Notes: a model not told the origin generated them from the letters alone. DNA of 64,000 nt from Entomomonas sp. E2T0 (GCF_025985425.1 NZ_CP094972.1:2899540-2963539), one strand, 5' to 3'; shown: positions 25,761 through 33,796, counted from the stretch's first letter. Numbers and translations are program-made.

Positions 25761-26309
25761 ATGCATCATGCAATTGGGTTAGTAGAACTAAATAGCATTG
25801 CTAAAGGCATACAAGTTGCAGATGCAATGTTAAAAACAGCTGATGTTACTTTACTGACTGCAAAAACTATCTGTCCAGGTAAATATATTGTCATGGTAGG
25901 TGGTGATGTAGCAGCAGTTAAGCAATCTGTAGAAATTGGCGCAGAGGAAGGTGGTCATCTATTAGTTGATCAATTCATCTTACCTAATATTCACCACTCT
26001 GTATTACCTGCTATTAGCGGTGTTACACAAGTTGACTCACAACAGGCATTAGGTGTTGTAGAAACTTATAGTGTGGCAGCTTGTATTGAAGCAGCTGATA
26101 GTGCAGTAAAAGCAGCCAATGTCACATTAATTAGAATCCATATGGCCTTTGGTATTGGTGGAAAATGTTACTTAGTATTAACAGGTGATGTAGCTGATAC
26201 TACTACTGCAGTGAACACTGCCAGTGCTAATGCAGGTGAAAAAGGATTACTTGTTTATAGTATGGTTGTACCAAGACCCCATAGAGATTTATGGCAACAA
26301 CTGCTATAG
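25761..26309 (+). CDS. pduT: PduT-like tandem-BMC shell protein with Fe-S site
   Basis: A 182-aa BMC-T protein with two BMC domains (about 1-90 and 95-182), very like Salmonella/Citrobacter PduT (S-I-A-K-G, [24 protein letters not shown]). Cys38, in T-I-C-P-G-K, is the residue that binds a [4Fe-4S] cluster at the trimer axis in PduT. The protein could carry electrons through the shell to or from the PduS-like flavoprotein encoded immediately upstream (3-base gap). It makes a fifth kind of shell protein in this locus. Confidence 0.92.
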   Translation: MHHAIGLVELNSIAKGIQVADAMLKTADVTLLTAKTICPGKYIVMVGGDVAAVKQSVEIGAEEGGHLLVDQFILPNIHHSVLPAISGVTQVDSQQALGVVETYSVAACIEAADSAVKAANVTLIRIHMAFGIGGKCYLVLTGDVADTTTAVNTASANAGEKGLLVYSMVVPRPHRDLWQQLL

Positions 26310-26310
26310 T

Positions 26311-26334
26311 ATAGATAACTGTTTTTTTATCTAT
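26311..26334 (+). promoter_or_regulatory. Hairpin between pduT-like gene and eutR
   Basis: Perfect 8-bp AT arms (ATAGATAA and TTATCTAT) around an 8-base T-rich loop. The earlier of two possible eutR start codons (26333) falls in the 3' arm, favouring the later start at 26345. A modest attenuating role for the regulator is possible. Confidence 0.35.
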
Positions 26335-26344
26335 GGTGGTTGTT

Positions 26345-27430
26345 ATGAATAATAAAATCAAGGATATTGATTTACACCATTTAATTGTTGATCCTATCGA
26401 CGGCAAGTCTACTGTTGACGAAAAAAACTTTACGCCCATTGTTGATTTACATAATGTCAATGTGCGTAAAACTGATGATGTTTATCAACATGCGTGTAAT
26501 ATCACTGCATGGCAGCAACTTTATGACCAATTAAAACCTGGCCAATTTACTGGTCAGTTAGATGAATGTTGGTTAGAGGGTGTGCAATTCTTTAAAGAAT
26601 ATACTAGCTCTGCATTACGTCAATCTTGTATGGTTTGGCCTAATGCAGTTTGGCTAGGTATACCACCTGATACAGAAACCACTGATGGTTATATTGGATC
26701 ACAAGCTATTTCACCGCAGACAATAGCTATTCGAGAAGGTGGTAAAGAATTTGAATTGAACACGCCCGATGACTATACCATCATGGGCTTAGTAGTAGAC
26801 TTAGAGCTGTTAACAAACCATATAAGCTCTCTCTATAAAGAGCAACAAGATACCTTATTTCCTCTAATGCGTAATACAACACTACAAGTTAACGCATTCC
26901 AGAAACAATATATTTGCCATCTTATTCAACAAGCATTAATTGCGGGTGCACAATATTCAGAGTTAACCACTAACCCAGCCACATTAAAAACACTCCGGCA
27001 GGATTTATTAGATAGCCTAGCAGGCTTATTACTCAACTCCCATCAAGTTGATAATAAGCGCTCTCGTACTCGAGAAAATTACCAAAAGATTGTTACTAAA
27101 GCCCGTGACTATGTAATAGGACATCCACAAGACGTTATCACTGTCGCTAATCTTTGTGAATATCTTCATGTTAGTCGCCGCACCCTACAAAATTGCTTTC
27201 ACGCTATTTGGGGAATTAGTCCTAATACTTATTTAAAAGCAATCCGACTCAATGCTGTACGCAGAGAGTTAGAAAGCCGTTACTCGAAACATAAAACTGT
27301 ACAAGATGCAGCTATGGCTTGGGGCTTTTGGCATATGAGTCAATTCGCGATGGACTATCATATGCTATTTAGTGAGTTACCTTCTCAATCATTAGCTTCA
27401 AGAGGCAATCTCCAAACCTATTGGTTATAG
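26345..27430 (+). CDS. eutR: EutR, AraC-family activator of the eut operon
   Basis: A 361-aa regulator with an effector domain (about 1-245) and an AraC-type pair of helix-turn-helices at the C-terminus (about 255-355; L-C-E-Y-L-H-V-S-R-R-T-L-Q-N-C-F-H and A-A-M-A-W-G-F-W-H-M-S-Q-F). EutR senses ethanolamine together with adenosylcobalamin and activates the operon including itself. The start at 26345 aligns with other EutR proteins (L-H-H-L near residue 10); 26333 would add four residues inside a hairpin. It ends the operon exactly as in Escherichia. Confidence 0.94.
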   Translation: MNNKIKDIDLHHLIVDPIDGKSTVDEKNFTPIVDLHNVNVRKTDDVYQHACNITAWQQLYDQLKPGQFTGQLDECWLEGVQFFKEYTSSALRQSCMVWPNAVWLGIPPDTETTDGYIGSQAISPQTIAIREGGKEFELNTPDDYTIMGLVVDLELLTNHISSLYKEQQDTLFPLMRNTTLQVNAFQKQYICHLIQQALIAGAQYSELTTNPATLKTLRQDLLDSLAGLLLNSHQVDNKRSRTRENYQKIVTKARDYVIGHPQDVITVANLCEYLHVSRRTLQNCFHAIWGISPNTYLKAIRLNAVRRELESRYSKHKTVQDAAMAWGFWHMSQFAMDYHMLFSELPSQSLASRGNLQTYWL

Positions 27431-28029
27431 CTTAAAAATTCATTTAGTACAGTGCTTTAATAAGGTTGTTTTTATAGTTTCTACTGTTGAAAAACGACCT
27501 TTTCCTTACGCTGTTTACCTCATGTTCTATTTGTTTTCAGCTTCTGTTTTTAATTTTTCTAACAGCAAATTTAGCTTCTAATAAATTTAGAGTAAGTTTA
27601 CCACACCCCTACAAACTCAAGAGACACATATAGTGAGAGCTCTATCTAATTAAGGTAAATTGATTTAATGGGGCGACTTTTATAGTAAGCCCTGCTACCT
27701 AGCGACAAAGGAGCTAGACATCACTTTTTCACCTAAACATTTTATGCAGTGCATTTTAGATTCTACTAAACTTCCTCTGTGGTGGCTTGATAACAAACTT
27801 TGGTATCATAAGCTCCATCAGTATAAATAGCCTCTATCTTTTGTTCTGGATTAATTTGTTGTAATAGCTCTGGAAAAACTTATTAGTCTCCTGTATCCAT
27901 GTTTTGAGCGTACTTACACTTAAGTTTTTTATAAATCGCTTATTTAGTTTGAAATAACTGTGATAAAGTGATTTATCTTTTTATCACTTTACACTCTATT
28001 TTAGAATATTGTATACAGCATACGAATTA
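27431..28029. other. Gene-poor stretch after eutR holding a transposase remnant
   Basis: About 600 bases with no intact gene. The only recognisable coding material is a degraded IS5-type transposase on the minus strand (separate entry). A TAAAGTGAT/ATCACTTTA inverted repeat (27964-27991, 9-bp arms) lies just before the next small gene. No clear terminator follows eutR. Confidence 0.6.
27698..27905 (-). pseudogene. IS5-type transposase remnant
   Basis: Two minus-strand fragments read as parts of a DDE transposase of the IS5 superfamily: one contains Y-T-D-G-A-Y-D-T-K-V-C-Y (about 27787-27872), the other S-L-V-E-S-K-M-H-C-I-K-C-L-G-E-K-V-M (about 27710-27776), which is the usual C-terminal block with the last catalytic Glu. 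They are in different frames, the intervening region is deleted, and stops occur upstream. The element is clearly dead and marks the left part of the accessory region. Confidence 0.75.
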
Positions 28030-28275
28030 ATGAAAAAAAATATCTTATCCTTTTTCTATATGCTTTCTATTGGATTATTAAACGGTATCTATAGTTATGC
28101 TTCAGCTACAGAACCAACTATGAATAACTCTGAACAAGCAGCTAAATTAAGAGTATTTACCTCATATTCGATTAATGATACAACATGGTTCGTCTCACTA
28201 TCTGACATTTACCCTTATGAGAAAGGTGTGCTAAAACCTGACAATGATAAAGATGAATTTAGAAGAACGTATTAA
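28030..28275 (+). CDS. Small secreted hypothetical protein, possibly frameshifted
   Basis: An 81-aa open frame beginning M-K-K-N with a hydrophobic signal-like segment (about residues 5-30, ending S-Y-A-S-A). It has no recognised domain. Near its 3' end another frame (28253-28354) continues with a plausible coding sequence, so the gene may originally have been longer and broken by an indel near 28250. A longer version from 28009 would add seven residues before the signal and is less likely. Confidence 0.4.
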   Translation: MKKNILSFFYMLSIGLLNGIYSYASATEPTMNNSEQAAKLRVFTSYSINDTTWFVSLSDIYPYEKGVLKPDNDKDEFRRTY

Positions 28276-28354
28276 TATTATGCAATGGTGGAGCAACTAT
28301 ATTACTTATAATAAAGAACATGGCTACATAGCCCCCTATCAATTCAAAAATTAA
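28253..28354 (+). pseudogene. Short coding fragment overlapping the preceding ORF
   Basis: A 33-residue frame (M-N-L-E-E-R-I-N-I-M-Q-W-W-S-N-Y) that overlaps the 3' end of the small secreted ORF in another frame. The M-Q-W-W-x-x-Y element recalls C-terminal ends of some phage-type tyrosine recombinases, but 33 residues are too few to call it. It is either a recombinase stub or the shifted tail of the upstream gene. Confidence 0.25.
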
Positions 28355-28591
28355 TAATAAATAAGCTGGCAGTTACTCTCTTAATTTATCAACTCTAGAT
28401 TATCTTTCCCTTTTTTGACTATTTTAGAGAAATAGCTAACTTGACCGCCATAAATATTTATCTATATATTTAACTCATAGTAGTATGTAGTTTTAATCAT
28501 ACTATCTCTTTTAATAATCCAACAATGAGCATGATGCCGCTTAGGGATTTTTAGTCTACAGGATTTCTATAGTTTTTTTGGAGATTTTAAC

Positions 28592-29035
28592 TTGCACAAA
28601 TCTGGTTTTATTGTGCTTGGTGGTGTACTTGAATCTGAAAATCGGTATCTGCCATTTGTAAATAGTCCTGTTAGGGCTGGTTTTCCTTCCCCTGCTGATG
28701 ATTATCTTGAAACTAAGTTAGACCTTACTGAACATCTTATACAACACCCTAGTTCTACTTATTATATTAGGGCTGTTGGCGACTCTATGATTGAGTACGG
28801 TATATTTAGTGGTGATCTACTGATTGTAGATCGTTCTCTTGAGCCGAAAATTAGTGATATTGTAATTGTAGCTATAGATGGTGAGTTAACCTGTAAGCAA
28901 TTGGCTTATATGCCTAATTCGCTTTGCTTAGTATCTGGCAATCCTGAATACCCTACTATTCCTTTAGAGGATAAAGATGTTCATATATGGGGCGTTGTGA
29001 TACATGCTATTCATTCTTTAAGGGGTAGAAGTTAG
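28592..29035 (+). CDS. umuD: UmuD-like SOS mutagenesis protein (S24 peptidase)
   Basis: A 147-aa LexA/UmuD-type self-cleaving protein and partner of UmuC in DNA polymerase V. The cleavage site Ala29-Gly30 (R-A-G-F-P-S-P-A), nucleophile Ser65 (G-D-S-M-I) and Lys102 are in place. It starts with TTG at 28592 after a GGAG site (28580-28583); no ATG fits. The stop overlaps the umuC GTG by one base (TAGTG). No clear LexA box was found upstream. Confidence 0.93.
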   Translation: MHKSGFIVLGGVLESENRYLPFVNSPVRAGFPSPADDYLETKLDLTEHLIQHPSSTYYIRAVGDSMIEYGIFSGDLLIVDRSLEPKISDIVIVAIDGELTCKQLAYMPNSLCLVSGNPEYPTIPLEDKDVHIWGVVIHAIHSLRGRS

Positions 29036-30297
29036 TGATTGGCCTTATTGATTGCAATAACTTTTATGCTTCTTGTGAGCGTGTTTTTAATCCAAAGCTT
29101 GAAGGCAAACCCGTAGGTATTCTCTCCAACAATGATGGGTGTGTAATAGCTCGTTCTAATGAGATTAAGCCTCTTGTGCCTATGGGTATGCCTGCTTTTA
29201 AAATTCCGCCTAATATTCGTAAACAGATTACCCTTTTAAGCTCTAATTATGAGCTATATGGTGATATGAGTCGTAGAGTTTTTGATACAGTCAGAGAACA
29301 TACTGCTGATTTAGAGATTTACTCAATAGATGAAGCTTTTATCCACTTAGAAGGCTTTGGTAATCCTGTGGAGTACTGTAAACGTTTAAGGGCTATTATT
29401 AAACGCAATACAGGTATTCCAGTCAGTATTGGTCTTTCCTCGGCACGTACTCTTTCAAAAATAGCTAATCATGTGGCTAAAAAAAATCCTGATTATGAGG
29501 GCGTATGTTGGTTGCATCCTTCTGATTATAAACTTGAAGAACTATTAAAGCAGTTGCCTGTTAGTGAAATATGGGGCGTTGGCTATCGAATAGCTAACAA
29601 ACTGCAGGCAATGGGCATAAAAACAGCATGGCAATTAAAAGAAGCTGATCCTAAATTTATTAGAAAAAAATTCTCAGTTGTTCTTGAACGTACAGCATTG
29701 GAATTACAAGGTACTCCATGCATTGAACTTGATGATCTCGATACACCTAAAAAGAATATTATGACTTCTCATAGCTTTAGACGTTTAACAGGTAGTCTCT
29801 ACGACCTACACGAAGCTATTAGAGTTCATGCTAGTCGTGGAGCTGAGAAGTTAAGAAAACAAAACTCTGTTGCTAGAGCTGTATTAGTATTCTTAAAAAC
29901 CAATCGTTTTAGGGATGATTTACCCCAGTATAACCCTTCTATAGTTGTTCCTCTTCCTTATCCAACTAATGATACGAGAGAGATCATTAAAACAACTCAA
30001 GAAGGATTAAAAGCTATTTACAGAAAAGGCTATTTGTTTATGAAAGCTGGTGTCATGATGCTTGATCTAACTGATAAGGATATTGAGCAGTTTGATATAT
30101 TTTCAGCATCACAGGATAGCGAAGAACGTCAAAAATCAGATACATTAATGAATACCATTGATTCAATTAATAGAAAAATGGGTAGAGATACTATTAGAAT
30201 AGGTGGTATTAGACAAAATGCTGCTTGGAGTATCAAAAGGGATTTGCTAAGTAAACGTTATACTACTAGATGGGATGAGTTACCAGTAGTTAAATAA
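29035..30297 (+). CDS. umuC: UmuC, Y-family translesion DNA polymerase
   Basis: A 420-aa Y-family polymerase, the catalytic subunit of Pol V. Metal-binding Asp6 (L-I-D-C-N-N-F-Y-A-S-C-E) and Asp99/Glu100 (Y-S-I-D-E-A-F) are intact, with a G-I-x-x-A-x-x-L-K type thumb helix-hairpin-helix near residues 180-205 and a little-finger domain after about 240. GTG start coupled to umuD. umuDC pairs are common cargo of plasmids and islands. Confidence 0.94.
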   Translation: MIGLIDCNNFYASCERVFNPKLEGKPVGILSNNDGCVIARSNEIKPLVPMGMPAFKIPPNIRKQITLLSSNYELYGDMSRRVFDTVREHTADLEIYSIDEAFIHLEGFGNPVEYCKRLRAIIKRNTGIPVSIGLSSARTLSKIANHVAKKNPDYEGVCWLHPSDYKLEELLKQLPVSEIWGVGYRIANKLQAMGIKTAWQLKEADPKFIRKKFSVVLERTALELQGTPCIELDDLDTPKKNIMTSHSFRRLTGSLYDLHEAIRVHASRGAEKLRKQNSVARAVLVFLKTNRFRDDLPQYNPSIVVPLPYPTNDTREIIKTTQEGLKAIYRKGYLFMKAGVMMLDLTDKDIEQFDIFSASQDSEERQKSDTLMNTIDSINRKMGRDTIRIGGIRQNAAWSIKRDLLSKRYTTRWDELPVVK

Positions 30298-30320
30298 GCC
30301 CATCATATGATGGGCTTATT
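30293..30320. terminator. Bidirectional terminator after umuC
   Basis: A perfect 28-bp palindrome with arms AATAAGCCCATCAT and ATGATGGGCTTATT between umuC and the convergent small gene; A/T-rich flanks allow use in both directions. Confidence 0.75.
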
Positions 30321-30324
30321 GTAT

Positions 30325-30558
30325 TTAAAGAGTTGCTGGGCAGCCATAAACTGCCATTATCGATTTTACTTCTTTAGTATCTGTAGCAACCCATACCCCT
30401 GCTACTGGATCATATTCCTCTAAAACACGCTCATATGCACAATAAACAGTACCAACAGCAATTAATTTCCAACTTGTCCATCTTTGCTCCTGTGCATAAG
30501 AATTAATTGATATTAAAGTAAATAATGACATTATAAATGCGATCATAATCTTTTTCAT
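30325..30558 (-). CDS. Small secreted hypothetical protein
   Basis: A 77-aa protein with a clear signal peptide (M-K-K-I-M-I-A-F-I-M-S-L-F-T-L-I-S-I-N-S, cleavage expected after S-Y-A) and a 54-residue mature part with two cysteines (near positions 40 and 73) that could form a disulfide. The R-W-T-S-W-K and Y-D-P-V-A-G-V-W segments are not recognised. An AGGAGA site precedes the ATG on the minus strand. Function unknown. Confidence 0.6.
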   Translation of the reverse strand: MKKIMIAFIMSLFTLISINSYAQEQRWTSWKLIAVGTVYCAYERVLEEYDPVAGVWVATDTKEVKSIMAVYGCPATL

Positions 30559-30816
30559 TTAGTTCTCCTGAGAGGCTAGCATTATCTTATAAAATAGATA
30601 ATTATTTTTATTTGAAATTTTACATTTATGCTTGCAAGCAAAACCATTTTGCTTTGAAATAATATTAGGTGTCAATAAAAATAAAAATCAATTAAATCAT
30701 TACCTTATTAAATATAAATTATTTTTCATTAAATATTTTTTTATTAATCAAAATAGTGTAATTTCTATTTATAGGCTATATACTATAGTCGTATATCTCA
30801 TTGATAAACAAATAAT

Positions 30817-31319
30817 ATGAAGCTATTCTCCATTCTATTACTCTGCCCAATTATTTCCTTTGCTGATACTCTCACTTGTAAAGTAGTAGCTATTGCTGAT
30901 GGTGATACTATTACCTGTTTAACTGCTGATAAAGTTCAACATAAGATTAGGCTCTATCAAATAGATGCGCCTGAACGTAAACAAGATTTTGGCACTGCGT
31001 CCAGAAAAGCCTTATCTGATCTTATATTCAATAAAACTGTGAGGGTAGATACTCATGGTAAAGATAGGTATAGATATACTCTAGGAACTATCATGCTCTA
31101 CTGTTCAAATATAGCGCACCAACCTATTTAACAAAATTTGAACCTTCATGTTATGAAGATGTTAATCTTATAATGATTCAAAAAGGAATGGCTTGGTACT
31201 GTCCTTTTGGGAAGAAAAACGAGCAATACAAAAAAGCAGAAGAACAAGCTAGAGCTAATAAGATTAGTCTATGGTCTCAAAAAGCTATAGCTCCTAGGAA
31301 GTTTAGAAAAAACAAATAA
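30817..31319 (+). pseudogene. Frameshifted staphylococcal-nuclease-like (thermonuclease) gene
   Basis: The first 90 residues form a secreted SNase-fold nuclease (signal M-K-L-F-S-I-L-L-L-C-P-I-I-S-F-A, then A-D-G-D-T-I-T, I-R-L-Y-Q-I-D-A-P-E and D-R-Y-R-Y-T-L-G). That frame then stops at 31131. The family tail (M-I-Q-K-G-M-A-W-Y-C-P-F-G-K-K-N...) continues in another frame from about 31083 to a stop at 31317-31319. One indel near 31080-31095 therefore breaks the gene. The catalytic Arg and Glu are retained, so the lesion looks recent. Confidence 0.8.
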
Positions 31320-31432
31320 TTCCAATACTAAAGTCTAATAAAGGAAAATGCTATTAATAGATTATTCTAAGTTTATAATAACTTGAAAATATATAAGTTA
31401 TTTTAATTCAAAGGAAGCTCTAGGAGAGAGAT

Positions 31433-31582
31433 ATGAAAAAAATAATATTAATAGTATTAACTACCTTTTTATCTACAACCTCTTATGCAGGTTTTACTGT
31501 AAATGATCTGGAAAATGGCTGTAAAAACTATGGGCCTAGAGGAAGCAGTGTTACCCCAAATATATCTGATAATATGGAATAG
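31433..31582 (+). pseudogene. Secreted small protein truncated by IS481 insertion
   Basis: A frame of 49 codons with an AGGAG site and signal peptide (M-K-K-I-I-L-I-V-L-T-T-F-L-S-T-T-S-Y-A), followed by F-T-V-N-D-L-E-N-G-C-K-N-Y. The TAG stop is formed by the first bases of the IS inverted repeat at 31580, so the gene was cut by the insertion. The mature start faintly recalls Rap1a/Tai-type immunity proteins; no 3' part is visible beyond the element. Confidence 0.55.
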
Positions 31583-32769
31583 TTAAGACCTGATCGTACA
31601 ATTTTCTTGCAAAAGAGAGAGTTACCCGTTTTGATAAAGGTGTTGAAACTTTAATCAGAACAAAAGGAGTAACTCTCATGTTACATACTAACAATCCAAT
31701 CATTAAACATAAAGTAGGTCTTTTAAACTTAGCAGAAGAACTACAAAACGTATCCAAAGCCTGTAAAGTAATGGGGGTATCAAGAGATACCTTTTATCGC
31801 TACCAAGAACTTGTAGAGCAAGGTGATATCGATTCGCTTATTTCAAAAAGTAGACGAGTACCTAATCTAAAAAATAGAGTGGATGAAACAACAGAGCAAT
31901 CAGTAGTATCTTATGCTGTAGAGTATCCTGCCTATGGTCAACACAGAGCTAGTAACGAGTTAAGAAAGCAAGGTATATTTGTTTCAGGTGGCGGTGTTCG
32001 TTCTATTTGGCTTAGGTATAACTTAGAGAATTTTAAAAAACGTCTTAAAGCATTAGAAGAAAAAGTAGCTACTGAAGGTATTATTCTCAACGATCAACAA
32101 ATAGCTGCTTTAGAAAAGAAAAAGCACGATGATGAAGCGAGTGGTGAGATAGAAACTGCTCATCCTGGTTATTTAGGTTGCCAAGACACCTTTTATGTAG
32201 GTAACTTAAAGGGTGTAGGTAGAATTTACCAACAAACCTTTATCGACTCCTACTCAAAGGTAGTTCATTGTAAGCTATACACCACTAAAACACCGATTAC
32301 CGCAGCGGATATACTTAATGATAAGGTATTACCTTTCTATAATAGTCATGAACTGCCTATGTTGAGAATACTCACTGATAGAGGCACAGAGTATTGTGGA
32401 AAGGTAGAACACCATGATTATCAGCTCTATTTAGCGATCAATGATATTGATCACACTAAAACTAAAGCCATGTCACCGCAGACTAATGGTATTTGTGAAA
32501 GATTCCATAAGACTGTATCACAAGAGTTTTACCAAATTACCTTTAGGAAAAAGCTTTATAATCATCTAGAGGAACTGCAAAAAGATCTGGACGAATGGCT
32601 AGATTACTACAATAATAACCGAACTCATCAAGGTAAAATATGCTGTGGAAGAACTCCTATGGAAACATTACTTGATGGAAAACTGATCTGGTTAGAAAAG
32701 AATTTAGACCAGATCTAACCTAACAGACACCTTTTTAAAATGGGTTACTGTACGATCTGGTCGTGACTA
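31580..32769 (+). mobile_element. IS481-family insertion sequence
   Basis: An element of about 1.19 kb bounded by imperfect 21-bp inverted repeats (31580-31600 and 32749-32769; 18 of 21 match, core GATCGTACA) and holding one transposase gene. No clear target-site duplication was seen. The left end interrupts a small secreted-protein gene, the right end lies 27 bases from the DUF2726 gene stop. Confidence 0.8.
31678..32718 (+). CDS. IS481-family transposase
   Basis: A 346-aa transposase with an N-terminal helix-turn-helix (N-V-S-K-A-C-K-V-M-G-V-S-R-D-T-F-Y-R-Y, about 21-39) and an rve integrase core: first Asp in G-C-Q-D-T-F (about 165), second in L-T-D-R-G-T-E-Y (about 237), Glu in G-I-C-E-R-F-H-K (about 272). 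Full length with no internal stop, so probably active. It starts with ATG after an AGGAG site inside the element. Confidence 0.92.
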   Translation: MLHTNNPIIKHKVGLLNLAEELQNVSKACKVMGVSRDTFYRYQELVEQGDIDSLISKSRRVPNLKNRVDETTEQSVVSYAVEYPAYGQHRASNELRKQGIFVSGGGVRSIWLRYNLENFKKRLKALEEKVATEGIILNDQQIAALEKKKHDDEASGEIETAHPGYLGCQDTFYVGNLKGVGRIYQQTFIDSYSKVVHCKLYTTKTPITAADILNDKVLPFYNSHELPMLRILTDRGTEYCGKVEHHDYQLYLAINDIDHTKTKAMSPQTNGICERFHKTVSQEFYQITFRKKLYNHLEELQKDLDEWLDYYNNNRTHQGKICCGRTPMETLLDGKLIWLEKNLDQI

Positions 32770-32795
32770 CTACATTACCTTAAGTTATTAGCCAA

Positions 32796-33422
32796 CTATA
32801 CAGAAAACTGCTCAACTGGCTTTTGTTCAGTATTATTTTTCACTACTACTCGACCTTCAAGTGATCTTCTTACAATATATTTAATGTCATCATTTGTATG
32901 CTCAGGAGTAACTTCTATATAACCAACACCTGCTTTACGTAATGCTTCTTTTTTTACAGCATCTCTCAAAGCTGCATCGCTCTTATAATGACCTGATCCC
33001 TGATATTCAACAGCTAGCAAAGGATTACCACTACCATCAATAATTAAGATATCTACACGCTTACTATTAATACATCTACGAGCCAAGTTATAGCTAGAAT
33101 CTAAGATCTCACCAAGACTTACTTGAGCAAATACTCTGCAATATTTAAAATCTGGAATAATTTCCTTTTCAATTAAATTAAAAACCTTATACTCATGGAA
33201 TCCCATAAGTTTTCTAGTTGAAAACTCTACACTCTCAGAAGATACGATTTTTAACTGATCTCCTTTATCTCTAATGTTAGGGCTAGGCTTTTGAATTGTC
33301 TGTTCTCTTAAAGGAGGACCCCAACTGCTTCTCTTCGAGTTTTTCTTATTTTTTGATCTTAGAAGCTCTTTTAGTACAAATAAAACACTTACCAAGATGA
33401 TTATTGATACGGTGGTAAACAT
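32796..33422 (-). CDS. Membrane-anchored DUF2726 (PD-(D/E)XK-like) protein
   Basis: A 208-aa protein with one N-terminal membrane helix (about 4-20), a basic linker, and a DUF2726 domain (about 70-175): E-Y-K-V-F, R-V-F-A-Q-V-S-L-G-E-I, K-R-V-D-I-L-I-I-D and A-V-E-Y-Q-G-S-G-H-Y. Asp124, Glu139 and Gln141 sit where restriction-like nucleases have D...ExQ/K residues. The family is linked to nuclease or topology-type activity but is not well characterised. It is alone between an IS and a long spacer. Confidence 0.78.
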   Translation of the reverse strand: MFTTVSIIILVSVLFVLKELLRSKNKKNSKRSSWGPPLREQTIQKPSPNIRDKGDQLKIVSSESVEFSTRKLMGFHEYKVFNLIEKEIIPDFKYCRVFAQVSLGEILDSSYNLARRCINSKRVDILIIDGSGNPLLAVEYQGSGHYKSDAALRDAVKKEALRKAGVGYIEVTPEHTNDDIKYIVRRSLEGRVVVKNNTEQKPVEQFSV

Positions 33423-33641
33423 TCAGTCTCCCTATATAAGAAAAAATAACTAATAATAGTTTTTTCATTATTAATTATTATCTGTAAGTTAAATTTTTAA
33501 TTATCTTCTAATTCTATTCGCTTAACTTATATATAAGAAAACATAAAAAACTCATGCTATTACATATCTAAAGTAATTATTAAAAAAGATATCCTTTTGA
33601 TATATTGATAAGTTAATTAAAACCCAAAAAAGGATGTTTCA

Positions 33642-33772
33642 ATGAAAAAGCTAATACTGGCTATTATAGTGGTTGGCTTACTAGCAAGCAGTCTTACAGT
33701 GCTCATTCTGGTCGCACGGATAAAAATGGTTGTCATATGGATAGAAAAGCGGGTACTAAACATTGTCATTAG
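33642..33772 (+). pseudogene. Small secreted His-rich repeat (YHYH-like) protein, frameshifted
   Basis: An ATG at 33642 opens a signal-like segment (M-K-K-L-I-L-A-I-I-V-V-G-L-L-A-S-S). In the frame offset by two bases, 33683-33772 reads S-K-Q-S-Y-S-A-H-S-G-R-T-D-K-N-G-C-H and ends K-A-G-T-K-H-C-H-stop, a pattern typical of short A-H-S-G-R-T-D...YHCH secreted proteins. One indel near 33683 therefore separates signal and mature part. A 44-residue uninterrupted reading in the first frame is possible but has no family features. Confidence 0.55.
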
Positions 33773-33777
33773 AGATT

Positions 33778-33796
33778 AACCCGCTTTAGGCGGGTT
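33778..33796 (+). terminator. Rho-independent terminator
   Basis: A 7-bp GC-rich stem (AACCCGC with GCGGGTT) and 5-base loop followed by TATTTAT, directly after the small His-rich gene. Confidence 0.75.

Noticed and set aside
28355..28591. Possible LexA box before umuD
   Set aside because: Short CTAC/CTAT and ACAG pieces occur, but none with the CTGT-N8-ACAG spacing.
30632..30820. 62-aa frame before the nuclease pseudogene
   Set aside because: Composition is that of AT-rich spacer (Ile, Lys, Asn, Tyr), no ribosome site, and it only overlaps the nuclease start.
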